51,594 bases of DNA from the IMG/VR virus record IMGVR_UViG_3300035070_001383, positions 1 through 51,594 of that record. One strand, given 5' to 3'. This document shows positions 40,795-47,149 of the stretch, piece after piece (positions within the stretch are counted from its first letter, which is position 1; every line of letters starts with the position of its first letter). The notes below the pieces were generated by a model. It was not told the DNA's origin. It saw only the letters and a program-made list of their open reading frames with translations, and did no database searches. Both the position numbers and the translations under genes were made by a program. Source of the stretch: a virus.

Positions 40795-41205
40795 CTACTT
40801 GTCTGACTTCTTCCAAACACGCATAGCTTTCTCTATACCACGACTACCAATGTAGAATGTGATGTAAGCAGTATACGTTGTCTCTATAAGCGGCAAGTAT
40901 GCCTTGTTAATCTCGAACGACCCTATGTTACCGTCGGTGAATATGATTGCTAGAATCATTACCGTCCATATCATAAAGCCTAGTGGCCTGACAGACTTGG
41001 CTAGCACATTGTCGCTACCCATATCAGCCTGAAGGCGCTTAGTCAACTCTCTCTCGTACTCAACCTCAGCGTTGAAGATTTCCTCTTCAGTGAGCTTGTA
41101 TTCGTCAAGTAGTTTAGCGACGGACTCAATGCCGCCGCCGCTCTTAACCGCTGTCTGCACACCCTTGTACAGACTAGTTATTGTTTTGAATATACCCGTA
41201 CTCAT
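40795..41205 (-). CDS. Phage holin, 3TM type
   Basis: A 136-residue protein with an N-terminal helical part and then SVRPLGFMIWTVMILAIIFT, a second span around AYLPLIETTYTAYITFYIG and a basic tail (MRVWKKSDK). The RPL word before the first span is typical of 3TM holins related to gene-transfer-agent holins. It starts directly at the end of the amidase gene, making a lysis pair that sets the time of membrane opening. Confidence 0.75.
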   Translation of the reverse strand: MSTGIFKTITSLYKGVQTAVKSGGGIESVAKLLDEYKLTEEEIFNAEVEYERELTKRLQADMGSDNVLAKSVRPLGFMIWTVMILAIIFTDGNIGSFEINKAYLPLIETTYTAYITFYIGSRGIEKAMRVWKKSDK

Positions 41206-41801
41206 TACGCACCGCAGCTATCACAGTCCTCGCTATCTATACCGCAAACCGCGTTGTCGTTAGCCTTGTCTTCCGTGAGGTCGTTAACGAAGTCAGCGAA
41301 GTCTCCGTCCATTTCAAATTCATTATCCATAATCTCTTCCTTAACAGTTTTGTTGTTAATGTAGTAATACTCAGACTGTACGTCAAAGCTAGGGCAAGCC
41401 TTTGAGCTGAACTCATTGTGCCCGTGCAACGTAGCTTTTGGGTAAATCTTCTTAAGGTCTGACAGAAGCGTGTGCAACGCATATACCTGAGGCTCTGTAC
41501 GTGTATCCTTAGCAGTCTTACCGCTCTTAGTTAATCCACCGATATAGCAGACTGCAATACTATCTTGGTTGTGGCCCTTAGCGTGAGCGCCGTCCAAGTT
41601 AACACTGCGTCCCTCTTCTACAGTTCCGTCTAGCTTGACCACGTAATGGTAGCCAACGTCCTTCCAACCCTTGCTTGTATGCCATAGTCTAATGTCTTCG
41701 ACATCGTGTTCGCGACCTTCGGGAGTCGCTGAACAGTGAAGGAATATCTTAGTAATATTTCTCTTCGAGCGCTTAAGCCCATACATTTCTAAATTAGCCA
41801 T
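41205..41801 (-). CDS. N-acetylmuramoyl-L-alanine amidase (endolysin)
   Basis: A 198-residue amidase_2 family enzyme that cuts the bond between muramic acid and the peptide stem. IFLHCSATPEG holds a zinc His (22), GYHYVV and GAHAKGHN follow, and HGHNEFSSKACPSFD provides the other ligands (His126/128, Cys136). An acidic tail with several Cys (VCGIDSEDCDSC) ends the protein. I start at 41801 because a coupled small gene occupies the upstream region; the longer frame from 41927 is out of frame with it. No signal peptide, so it depends on the holin. Confidence 0.85.
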   Translation of the reverse strand: MANLEMYGLKRSKRNITKIFLHCSATPEGREHDVEDIRLWHTSKGWKDVGYHYVVKLDGTVEEGRSVNLDGAHAKGHNQDSIAVCYIGGLTKSGKTAKDTRTEPQVYALHTLLSDLKKIYPKATLHGHNEFSSKACPSFDVQSEYYYINNKTVKEEIMDNEFEMDGDFADFVNDLTEDKANDNAVCGIDSEDCDSCGA

Positions 41802-41802
41802 A

Positions 41803-41943
41803 TTATTTGTTTTTAGTTGTGTCTCGTTCTGCGTTGTACGCGTCCCAAAACCCTTTGTCTCTACGAACCATTGAGTCAGCTTTATCACCAACCGCAATAG
41901 TCTTGTTATCGTTCTCAAAATTATCAATCGTTAGGTTTCTCAT
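41803..41943 (-). CDS. 46-aa charged protein before the amidase
   Basis: A 46-residue highly charged protein (MRNLTIDNFENDNKTIAVGD, then WDAYNAERDTTKNK). Its ATG overlaps the stop of the upstream sigma-like gene (TAATG) and its TAA lies one base before the amidase ATG. It therefore fits the operon exactly and makes the amidase start at 41801 more likely. Function unknown. Confidence 0.6.
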   Translation of the reverse strand: MRNLTIDNFENDNKTIAVGDKADSMVRRDKGFWDAYNAERDTTKNK

Positions 41944-42374
41944 TACAATAGGTCATTTACATTATCACCACTAAGCACCCTGCTTATAGTGTCATCTTTT
42001 GAAGTTTGCATCAACTCGGACTTTCGCCTGCCTTCAATGTCGATTACCTGTACGTGAGACTTGTTAAGCTCACCATAGACATCCTTCCACCTAGCCGCTC
42101 TAATCCTGTCAATCATACCGCTGTGAACCATACTTATTATAAGGTTAGCAGCAGAACGTCCCTCTACATACTTGTCTAGGAACTCCTCGCACACCTTTAA
42201 AACAGCATAGTCTACTAGAGCTTTATGAAACTCCTCAGACGAGGGCTTGAAGATACCCGCAGATATCTCCTCAGCCCTGTCTAAAGTAAACTGACCTATA
42301 GGTTCTGTTATCCTACCGTTTCTTATCGACTTAATAGCCTCTTCCTCTATTAAGTTCTTGTCATACCTACTCAT
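41943..42374 (-). CDS. gp55-like late sigma factor candidate
   Basis: A 143-residue protein. Residues about 50-97 (ALVDYAVLKVCEEFLDKYVE, then GRSAANLIISMVHSGMIDRI and RAARWKDVYGE) are laid out like sigma region 2 of T4 gp55 and similar late sigma factors: helix, FD-like turn, then a helix of the ..YI...V.N.....I type. There is no region 4, as in gp55. With five identical late-type motifs in the genome whose core is TATAAAAA, a phage late sigma is expected. The identification is from pattern memory and needs a profile search. Confidence 0.5.
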   Translation of the reverse strand: MSRYDKNLIEEEAIKSIRNGRITEPIGQFTLDRAEEISAGIFKPSSEEFHKALVDYAVLKVCEEFLDKYVEGRSAANLIISMVHSGMIDRIRAARWKDVYGELNKSHVQVIDIEGRRKSELMQTSKDDTISRVLSGDNVNDLL

Positions 42375-42612
42375 TGGCGTTAAGGTCTATTTGACGTTGC
42401 ATTTCTGTTATCTCAGGAAGGTAATCCATAAGCTCCTTAGTGGATACTTTGACTATCTTTGAAATATTTAGCAGTGATACTTTTTGTCTGTCAATGACTA
42501 GGCTCGTTACAGCCCCGTAAAGCTGTAGAAGGAACTCAGTTTCCATATTCGTAATCTCCTCGTAGGAGTGCGAAGTTGTGAACTCCTCTATCTTTGTTGT
42601 TCGTTTTTGCAT
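42367..42612 (-). CDS. Hypothetical helical protein, 81 aa
   Basis: An 81-residue mainly helical acidic protein. QKVSLLNISKIVKVSTKELM (about 43-62) could be a helix-turn-helix, so a regulatory role is possible. Overlaps the sigma-like gene by eight bases and the upstream membrane protein gene by one. Confidence 0.65.
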   Translation of the reverse strand: MQKRTTKIEEFTTSHSYEEITNMETEFLLQLYGAVTSLVIDRQKVSLLNISKIVKVSTKELMDYLPEITEMQRQIDLNANE

Positions 42613-42854
42613 TAGATGATTTTTCTAAAGGTTAGTTCTGCGATAAAAGCGCAGATGATAGCGTATAACGGATTGATTCCTAGATACATAAGGACTAGGA
42701 TACTGCCCCAAAAGGAGAAGCAAAACAAACAGTTAAACGGCTTGAAGTTCAGGTACTTTTCTGTGAGCTTGTTGTACGGCTCGAACATAAACAATCCAAC
42801 AAACAGAAGCGCCGTAGCAAGAATACTAAGAGCGCTATCATAAATACTTTCCAT
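42612..42854 (-). CDS. Membrane protein with CxxCxSFW motif, 80 aa
   Basis: An 80-residue protein with two or three hydrophobic spans and the motif FNCLFCFSFWGS between them. The motif recalls the C-x2-C-x-S-x-W signature of DUF1360-type membrane proteins. Overlaps the RusA gene start region upstream (stop at 42838 of that gene) and the 81-aa gene downstream. Membrane function unknown. Confidence 0.6.
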   Translation of the reverse strand: MESIYDSALSILATALLFVGLFMFEPYNKLTEKYLNFKPFNCLFCFSFWGSILVLMYLGINPLYAIICAFIAELTFRKII

Positions 42855-43215
42855 ACTCTACGTCTATAAATTTAACCCTAGCCACGTAAGTGTCAGAGGG
42901 TAGGTTAGTGTCTACCTTAATAGACATCTTTTGAAAATACTTTTTGCTATCATCCTTCACGATACCTAGAGCAGTGATAGAGTCTGCTAAGAACTTAACG
43001 GCGATTATCGCATTATCACAATCGTAACGGCCATTGTAAGTTAAGTGTATCTCGAACCTCTTAGCGTTGAACGCATCGTGCTTGTCAAAGTATGATGTTA
43101 CGTCAGCTAAGTAAAGGTCTTTCGCCTTCTTGCGCTTCGTCCAATGCCCACCTGAGTAGTAAGCATTTAAACTAGGCGGCTTTAAAAGCGGTATCTCAAG
43201 GGTCATATCATTCAC
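42838..43215 (-). CDS. rusA: RusA-like Holliday junction resolvase
   Basis: A 125-residue protein with the RusA family pattern: KPPSLNAYYSGGHWTKRKKA near residue 12, NGRYDCDNAIIAVKFLADSI at 61-80 and GIVKDDSKKY at 84-93. The aspartates (65, 67, 88, 89) form the metal site. It cleaves four-way and branched DNA produced by replication and recombination, clearing concatemers for packaging. Fits with the ERF and RecE-like proteins encoded in the same arm. Confidence 0.85.
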   Translation of the reverse strand: MNDMTLEIPLLKPPSLNAYYSGGHWTKRKKAKDLYLADVTSYFDKHDAFNAKRFEIHLTYNGRYDCDNAIIAVKFLADSITALGIVKDDSKKYFQKMSIKVDTNLPSDTYVARVKFIDVEYGKYL

Positions 43216-43492
43216 CCTTATCGTAGAAAGTAGAACGCCCTAACGCCTTCCTGTCGTACTCAGCGACAATGTGGAAGTCTTGTATGGACTTACCCGTAGC
43301 TCCTAGTGAAGTCATTATCTGACTAATAAGCATAGGGTTCTTATTCATATCTTCGATAGTCTCGTTTCTAGTAACTACCGTGACAGGACTTTGCTCCGAG
43401 CCTCGCCACATATTGGTGTAGGACTTACCTCGCATCTTCTTCCAAGTAACTCGGATACCTACGTGGTAAATCGTTGCTTTATCATCATCCAT
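43208..43492 (-). CDS. Hypothetical protein, 94 aa
   Basis: A 94-residue soluble protein starting MDDDKATIYHVGIRVTWKKM with an alpha/beta layout. Overlaps the RusA gene by eight bases and the 61-aa gene by eight bases. Not recognised. Confidence 0.7.
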   Translation of the reverse strand: MDDDKATIYHVGIRVTWKKMRGKSYTNMWRGSEQSPVTVVTRNETIEDMNKNPMLISQIMTSLGATGKSIQDFHIVAEYDRKALGRSTFYDKGE

Positions 43493-43670
43493 TTTTCAAG
43501 TTGTTTGCTATGTTAATAAACTTGTCGTAGAACTGATTGTAATTAGTAACCCTAAATACATACACGTTCTCAGCCGTCTTACGACACATAGTGTACCCTT
43601 CCCTCACCAAGAGGTGGGCAACAGTAGGTGAACACTCGACGGTCACGTCCTCTAGGCCCTTACTTGACAT
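43485..43670 (-). CDS. Hypothetical protein, 61 aa
   Basis: A 61-residue soluble protein (VECSPTVAHLLVREGYTMCR), overlapping genes on both sides by 8 to 11 bases. Not recognised. Confidence 0.65.
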   Translation of the reverse strand: MSSKGLEDVTVECSPTVAHLLVREGYTMCRKTAENVYVFRVTNYNQFYDKFINIANNLKNG

Positions 43671-44004
43671 AGCGGAAGTATCTGTCGAACATCAACTTGA
43701 CACTTAATAGTAACGTAGCACTACCTAGTGTAACTAGAAGTGGTCTGTTTATGGTAAACGCCGCAACAGCGTAAGTACCAATGAATACTGAATAAGCCAA
43801 GAACCACGTCCACTCAGGCAATCCTGATAACTTGACGAACTTCTTAGTTCTAAGCACTGTCTGTAGTGCTGACTTCATATCAACGCCTAACGCCTTTGAT
43901 ATATGCTCCTCTCCTTTTCTGTCGACCCATACTATCTGATAGGTCTTAATGTCGCCTTCTGCGCCTTGTGATACAAGTATCGCTTCTTTTGCATACGCTC
44001 TCAT
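43660..44004 (-). CDS. Two-span membrane protein, 114 aa
   Basis: A 114-residue protein with a soluble first half (VSQGAEGDIKTYQIVWVDRK) and two hydrophobic spans (WTWFLAYSVFIGTYAVAAF and LLVTLGSATLLLSVKLMF), with a basic cytoplasmic tail. Unknown; it follows a set of very small membrane proteins. Confidence 0.65.
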   Translation of the reverse strand: MRAYAKEAILVSQGAEGDIKTYQIVWVDRKGEEHISKALGVDMKSALQTVLRTKKFVKLSGLPEWTWFLAYSVFIGTYAVAAFTINRPLLVTLGSATLLLSVKLMFDRYFRYVK

Positions 44005-44026
44005 ACTATAATCTTTTGGTTAATAA

Positions 44027-44191
44027 TTACTTGTTAATGGACTTGAAGCCCTCGAAAATAAACATCATTGTGCCCCACATAAGTGAGCAGAATAATCCTT
44101 CTACTATACTCTGTGATACAATTAATGCTCCCGTTCCACAGGCTATAATTCCCTGCATATTTGTTCTAAAAAATTCTTTCCAATCAGTCAT
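44027..44191 (-). CDS. 54-aa membrane protein
   Basis: A 54-residue protein (MTDWKEFFRTNMQGIIACGT, then ALIVSQSIVEGLFCSLMWGT and MMFIFEGFKSINK) with one long or two short hydrophobic spans. Its ATG lies inside the end of the preceding 29-aa frame. Such strings of tiny overlapping membrane genes are common in phages, where they alter the host envelope or exclude other phages. Confidence 0.6.
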   Translation of the reverse strand: MTDWKEFFRTNMQGIIACGTGALIVSQSIVEGLFCSLMWGTMMFIFEGFKSINK

Positions 44192-44273
44192 TGTTTCTTT
44201 CTTTAATCATTACATAAATTAGGTAGCCGTTCCATACAGCTACTACCGAAGCGCTAATGATAATGTCAGTCAT
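44184..44273 (-). CDS. 29-aa membrane protein
   Basis: A 29-residue frame, MTDIIISASVVAVWNGYLIY then VMIKERNND: one membrane span and a charged tail. Overlaps its neighbours by eight bases at each end, which supports it despite its size. Confidence 0.45.
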   Translation of the reverse strand: MTDIIISASVVAVWNGYLIYVMIKERNND

Positions 44274-44388
44274 CGTCTTTGTCGCTAATAATCTCTATCA
44301 TAGCCCTTACTACCGTTTTCATTGTATTCAATTCAAATTGAAGTTTGATATTGTGAATAACAATAACGCCTATTATAAGATATAACAT
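44266..44388 (-). CDS. 40-aa membrane-anchored protein
   Basis: A 40-residue frame starting MLYLIIGVIVIHNIKLQFEL with a short hydrophobic N-terminus and an acidic tail (ISDKDDD). The ATG lies two bases after the stop of the nuclease gene and the stop overlaps the next gene. An internal ATG (codon 23) could give an 18-residue soluble form. Confidence 0.45.
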   Translation of the reverse strand: MLYLIIGVIVIHNIKLQFELNTMKTVVRAMIEIISDKDDD

Positions 44389-44390
44389 AA

Positions 44391-44789
44391 TTAAATTCTA
44401 TTACCTTGTTTAACATCTAAGTTGGCCACTACCTTGTCAATCCATTCTCGTCTGTCAAAATTAGAGGTTGCAGGTAGCTTCTTTGTGAACCATTGCGGTT
44501 CGGGTATTCTACTTAAATTAAAGGCAAACGTACCGTCAGGTGTTTGCGAAATATAAATAGCCTCAGTGCCGTGAGCCGAAGCCCGCGACATTAGTTTATC
44601 GTACTTAATCTTTTCAATCATTAGAGTCGGGTAGTGCTTATGCCTGTACTTCAACTCTATCTCACAGCGCTTATCAACCGAGTAGCAATCGTAAGGGCTG
44701 TATTCCCCTAAGTCGGAGTACTTTAAGTCAGGTATATAGTTCTGCTTCAGGTACTCGAACATTGCGTCCTCGTTGCGCTTCCAACTCAT
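44391..44789 (-). CDS. PD-(D/E)XK nuclease-like protein
   Basis: A 132-residue protein with the core of a restriction-type nuclease: SPYDCYSVDKRCEIELKYRH (about 30-49) supplies Asp and E-x-K after a beta hairpin, followed by MIEKIKYDKLMSRASAHG. Small enzymes of this type act as phage endonucleases or resolvases that degrade host DNA or trim replication intermediates. It overlaps the upstream hydrolase gene by four bases (ATGA). Confidence 0.65.
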   Translation of the reverse strand: MSWKRNEDAMFEYLKQNYIPDLKYSDLGEYSPYDCYSVDKRCEIELKYRHKHYPTLMIEKIKYDKLMSRASAHGTEAIYISQTPDGTFAFNLSRIPEPQWFTKKLPATSNFDRREWIDKVVANLDVKQGNRI

Positions 44790-45160
44790 ATCCTCTCGCC
44801 TCTTTTAAAGCGTTCTAAAGCCGCTAAAGCTCTCCAAGCAACCTTCGCTAGGTGTAACACTCCGTCGTCGTCTACAGGGTCTACGCTGTGGTCTGTGAGG
44901 TGACGCACTAAAGCGTCTAGCTCATCAGAACTCTTGCTCATATCCCAATGTAGTGGCTTGTCAGGGTGGTGTTGGTCATTGCCTGCCTGTGAACACTTAG
45001 CTACTTCAGCCATTGCGTTAGGGAAGTATTTGATAACCCCGCTGTATATTGGCGTGGCCTTGCGCTGTTGCGCTTTATCGACTACTGTCGCTTCTGCTTG
45101 TGCCGCAGTGCCGTAGTCTGTTGTGGTAGTTTCCGTGTATCTCGGATATCCGTCTCTCAT
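44786..45160 (-). CDS. dATP/dGTP diphosphohydrolase-like protein (DUF5664)
   Basis: A 124-residue protein matching, from memory, the DUF5664 family: KATPIYSGVIKYFPNAMAEV, then SQAGNDQHHPDKPLHWDMSK, SSDELDALVRHL and HLAKVAWRALAALE. Relatives (MazZ) hydrolyse purine dNTPs in phages that replace adenine by 2-aminoadenine, but the family also occurs in ordinary phages. No PurZ-like synthetase is seen in this window, so a change of the dNTP pool is the safer reading. Confidence 0.7.
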   Translation of the reverse strand: MRDGYPRYTETTTTDYGTAAQAEATVVDKAQQRKATPIYSGVIKYFPNAMAEVAKCSQAGNDQHHPDKPLHWDMSKSSDELDALVRHLTDHSVDPVDDDGVLHLAKVAWRALAALERFKRGERI

Positions 45161-45161
45161 A

Positions 45162-45224
45162 TTATTGTCCTATGTCTTCGTTAGTTAAATCTAAATCTAG
45201 GTCGGTAAAATCAAACTCTATCAT
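45162..45224 (-). CDS. 20-aa acidic micro-ORF
   Basis: A 20-residue frame, MIEFDFTDLDLDLTNEDIGQ, eight of whose residues are acidic. Its ATG overlaps the TGA of the lipoprotein gene (ATGA) and its TAA is followed one base later by the next ATG. The tight fit suggests it is translated, though it may act only as a coupling peptide. Confidence 0.4.
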   Translation of the reverse strand: MIEFDFTDLDLDLTNEDIGQ

Positions 45225-45652
45225 AACTCTGTTAATACCATTGTTTGAATGTCTTGACCCATTCCGTTGTATTCTGTGTAGCGGCTAATGTGTACGTCTC
45301 CATTAGAGAAGCTAGCTAAGTACCAAGTCTCAGTCCCTATCTCTAGAGAAGTGTCTGTAAGCTCTGTGCTAAACTTGAAGTTAGACTCGTATAAGTATCC
45401 TAGTGCAGGCACAGGGGTTATAACAGAGTCTAGAGTCATAGTATACATTTCACCGTAGTTAAAGGCTAGGATACAAAGCTCCTCGTATGACTCGCTAGAG
45501 TTGACACCGCCTGCCCAACCCGCTACTGAGGCTGATAGTAAGTCCACCTTGTAGAACCCGTTAGTGGTATTGATAACGCCTAGCGTCTTTACTTCGTCTG
45601 AGCAACTCGCTAGAGTAGCTGTAGCTACTAGAGCTAATAATAGTTTCTTCAT
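45221..45652 (-). CDS. Small lipoprotein
   Basis: A 143-residue protein with a clear lipoprotein signal: MKKLLLALVATATLASC, basic start, hydrophobic core and lipobox LASC with Cys17 as the lipidated residue, followed by SDEVKTLG. The mature part is acidic and beta-rich with one later Cys. Phage-encoded lipoproteins often block superinfection by covering the receptor or the DNA entry path; that role is inferred here. Confidence 0.8.
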   Translation of the reverse strand: MKKLLLALVATATLASCSDEVKTLGVINTTNGFYKVDLLSASVAGWAGGVNSSESYEELCILAFNYGEMYTMTLDSVITPVPALGYLYESNFKFSTELTDTSLEIGTETWYLASFSNGDVHISRYTEYNGMGQDIQTMVLTEL

Positions 45653-45671
45653 TTCTCTTTTGTTTTAAAGT

Positions 45672-45806
45672 TTATCTTCCTTGTCCTTTATACTTCTTCC
45701 TGTAATTCTTTGATTGTTTAAGTTTAGAAGTCTTGCTCTTCGAGTGGATATTAGGTCGCTTGCTTTTGTCCTTATCCATTTTCGCTGTTGCTGTTTGGTT
45801 AGCCAT
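45672..45806 (-). CDS. 44-aa very basic protein
   Basis: A 44-residue protein with a Lys/Arg/Ser-rich tail (RPNIHSKSKTSKLKQSKNYR ending KKYKGQGR). Starts with a TAATG overlap. Very similar short basic proteins with NIHSK and KGQGR words occur in flavobacterial phages as far as I recall. RNA or DNA binding is likely from charge alone. Confidence 0.65.
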   Translation of the reverse strand: MANQTATAKMDKDKSKRPNIHSKSKTSKLKQSKNYRKKYKGQGR

Positions 45807-45970
45807 TATTCTTTTTCTTTAAAGGACGATGTAGTATCGTCGTAGTTTCTAATCCACTCTAATAAATCCTCAGGGCCGTTGAACGGCTCTCTTTTTTGGT
45901 GTATACCGTCAACGTATCCCTTGAGATACATTGCGTACATCATTTCAGTGCTTACTCTATACATTCTCAT
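45806..45970 (-). CDS. 54-aa hypothetical protein
   Basis: A 54-residue soluble protein (MRMYRVSTEMMYAMYLKGYV, then FNGPEDLLEWIRNYDD). Coupled by TAATG to the basic 44-aa gene downstream. It is separated from the 94-aa gene upstream by a hairpin region. Confidence 0.6.
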   Translation of the reverse strand: MRMYRVSTEMMYAMYLKGYVDGIHQKREPFNGPEDLLEWIRNYDDTTSSFKEKE

Positions 45971-45990
45971 TTGGTTAAAAGGTTAGAAGT

Positions 45991-46021
45991 AGGGGAAGGT
46001 AAGGGCATTTGACCCTCCCCT
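45991..46021 (-). terminator. Intergenic hairpin in the leftward arm
   Basis: On the minus strand AGGGGAGGG, a central loop around AAATG and a pairing strand CCCT...TCCCCT. It lies a few bases after the stop at 46027. There is no T-run, so it may be a partial terminator or an RNA-stability element. Confidence 0.4.
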
Positions 46022-46026
46022 ATCCT

Positions 46027-46311
46027 CTACTCATCGAATAGGCTGACCTCTAATTTGTAGGCCTTGCCCTTTCCGTTTCGTTCAATATAAATTCTACCAT
46101 TGCTAGTGTTGTAAAACACATAAGCATCTTGGACGCCTCTGTAGTCGTCAATGTCTAGGTGATACTCCGTACCATTAAGAACTAGGTTGGCTTCGTCTGT
46201 GACTTCGCAGGACGTTATCTGAGGCACGTTTAGCTTCAGGAACATTCTGATAAGTTCAGCAAACGACTTCTGCCTAGTCTTTATTAGACTCTTCGCTTCA
46301 TTATCTTTCAT
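46027..46311 (-). CDS. Hypothetical protein, 94 aa
   Basis: A 94-residue protein with a basic helical start (KSLIKTRQKSFAELIRMFLK) and a beta-rich C-terminal half (YVFYNTSNGRIYIERNGKGK). Its ATG lies inside the end of the preceding small membrane gene. Not recognised. Confidence 0.7.
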   Translation of the reverse strand: MKDNEAKSLIKTRQKSFAELIRMFLKLNVPQITSCEVTDEANLVLNGTEYHLDIDDYRGVQDAYVFYNTSNGRIYIERNGKGKAYKLEVSLFDE

Positions 46312-46399
46312 CCTTCCAATACTTTTCTATCAACCCAAGTGTTACAAACGTGAGGATTCCCACGCCTGTAACTACTAGGTAATACGTTAACACTAACAC
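46301..46399 (-). CDS. 32-aa membrane protein with GTG start
   Basis: A 32-residue frame, MLVLTYYLVVTGVGILTFVT then LGLIEKYWKDER. The GTG start overlaps the TAG of the phosphoesterase gene (TAGTG), the same junction as between the ERF gene and its follower. The stop overlaps the next gene's start region. One span with a charged tail. Confidence 0.5.
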   Translation of the reverse strand: MLVLTYYLVVTGVGILTFVTLGLIEKYWKDER

Positions 46400-47139
46400 T
46401 ACCTGTCCTCTAGTTTCATAGGGACTGCGATTGCTGTAGTTCCGTCAAGAACAACACCACAACCGATAGCAGACTTCTTACCGCCTTTAGCGTAGCCCAT
46501 AGCGTATGTTCTGTCGTCTATACCACAGCCTACAGCCATACCAAATACCCTGCGGTTTGCACCAACGTGGTAGTTGACGTAGAAGTCAGTGTGGTAGTGA
46601 CCTGTAACAGTCGACTGCATATCACGGACGCAAGCGCTCTTCGCTTTGCCTGAGCCGTCGCCGTGTGTGTAGCGAACACCGTCTAGGTAGTAGTCGTACA
46701 TAAACTCCCACTTAGGAACTTGTAGAACCTCGCTCATAGACTTAATCCACTCAGCGGGTATACCACCTGTCTGAGCCTTACGCATAATTAGTCTGTCGTG
46801 GTTACCCCACATAACCTTCGCTTCAGGAAACGCCTTGTAGTAAGGTGCTAACTTCTTAATAGCGAAAGCCAACTCAGCTCCACCGCCCATACCGTCGGCG
46901 TCAGTCTCGTGGTAACTGCTGTAGTGATTGTCAATAACATCACCGATAAACACAACCTTGTTGCAGTTGTATCGCTCGTAGGTTTCTTGACAGAACTCTA
47001 GATAACCCTTAAGGTCAAATGGAGCGTGAATGTCACCGATAACCAATACGCGGTTCGTGTCGTTATTGAAGTAGTCGTGGTTTGTTTTCTTCGCGCCACT
47101 CAATCGTGGACGTGATTCCTTCTGCTTCTTCTTTCCCAT
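46399..47139 (-). CDS. Metallophosphoesterase
   Basis: A 246-residue calcineurin-type phosphoesterase with all usual motifs in order: GDIHAPF (about 36), GDVIDNH (about 65), WGNHDRL (about 110), THGDGSGKAK (about 157) and GHYHTDFY (about 178). These bind two metal ions. Phage enzymes of this kind include DNA or RNA phosphatases and nucleases. The location between replication genes suggests nucleic-acid processing, but the substrate cannot be read from sequence. Confidence 0.85.
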   Translation of the reverse strand: MGKKKQKESRPRLSGAKKTNHDYFNNDTNRVLVIGDIHAPFDLKGYLEFCQETYERYNCNKVVFIGDVIDNHYSSYHETDADGMGGGAELAFAIKKLAPYYKAFPEAKVMWGNHDRLIMRKAQTGGIPAEWIKSMSEVLQVPKWEFMYDYYLDGVRYTHGDGSGKAKSACVRDMQSTVTGHYHTDFYVNYHVGANRRVFGMAVGCGIDDRTYAMGYAKGGKKSAIGCGVVLDGTTAIAVPMKLEDR

Positions 47140-47149
47140 TTCTTTTAGT

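Noticed and set aside
41802-41927. N-terminal extension of the amidase from 41927
   Set aside because: The extension would use another frame across a well-fitting coupled 46-residue gene, and the amidase domain begins only after the ATG at 41801.
44786-45160. Z-genome (2-aminoadenine) phage
   Set aside because: Only the hydrolase-like gene is present. No PurZ or DatZ homolog was recognised in the window.
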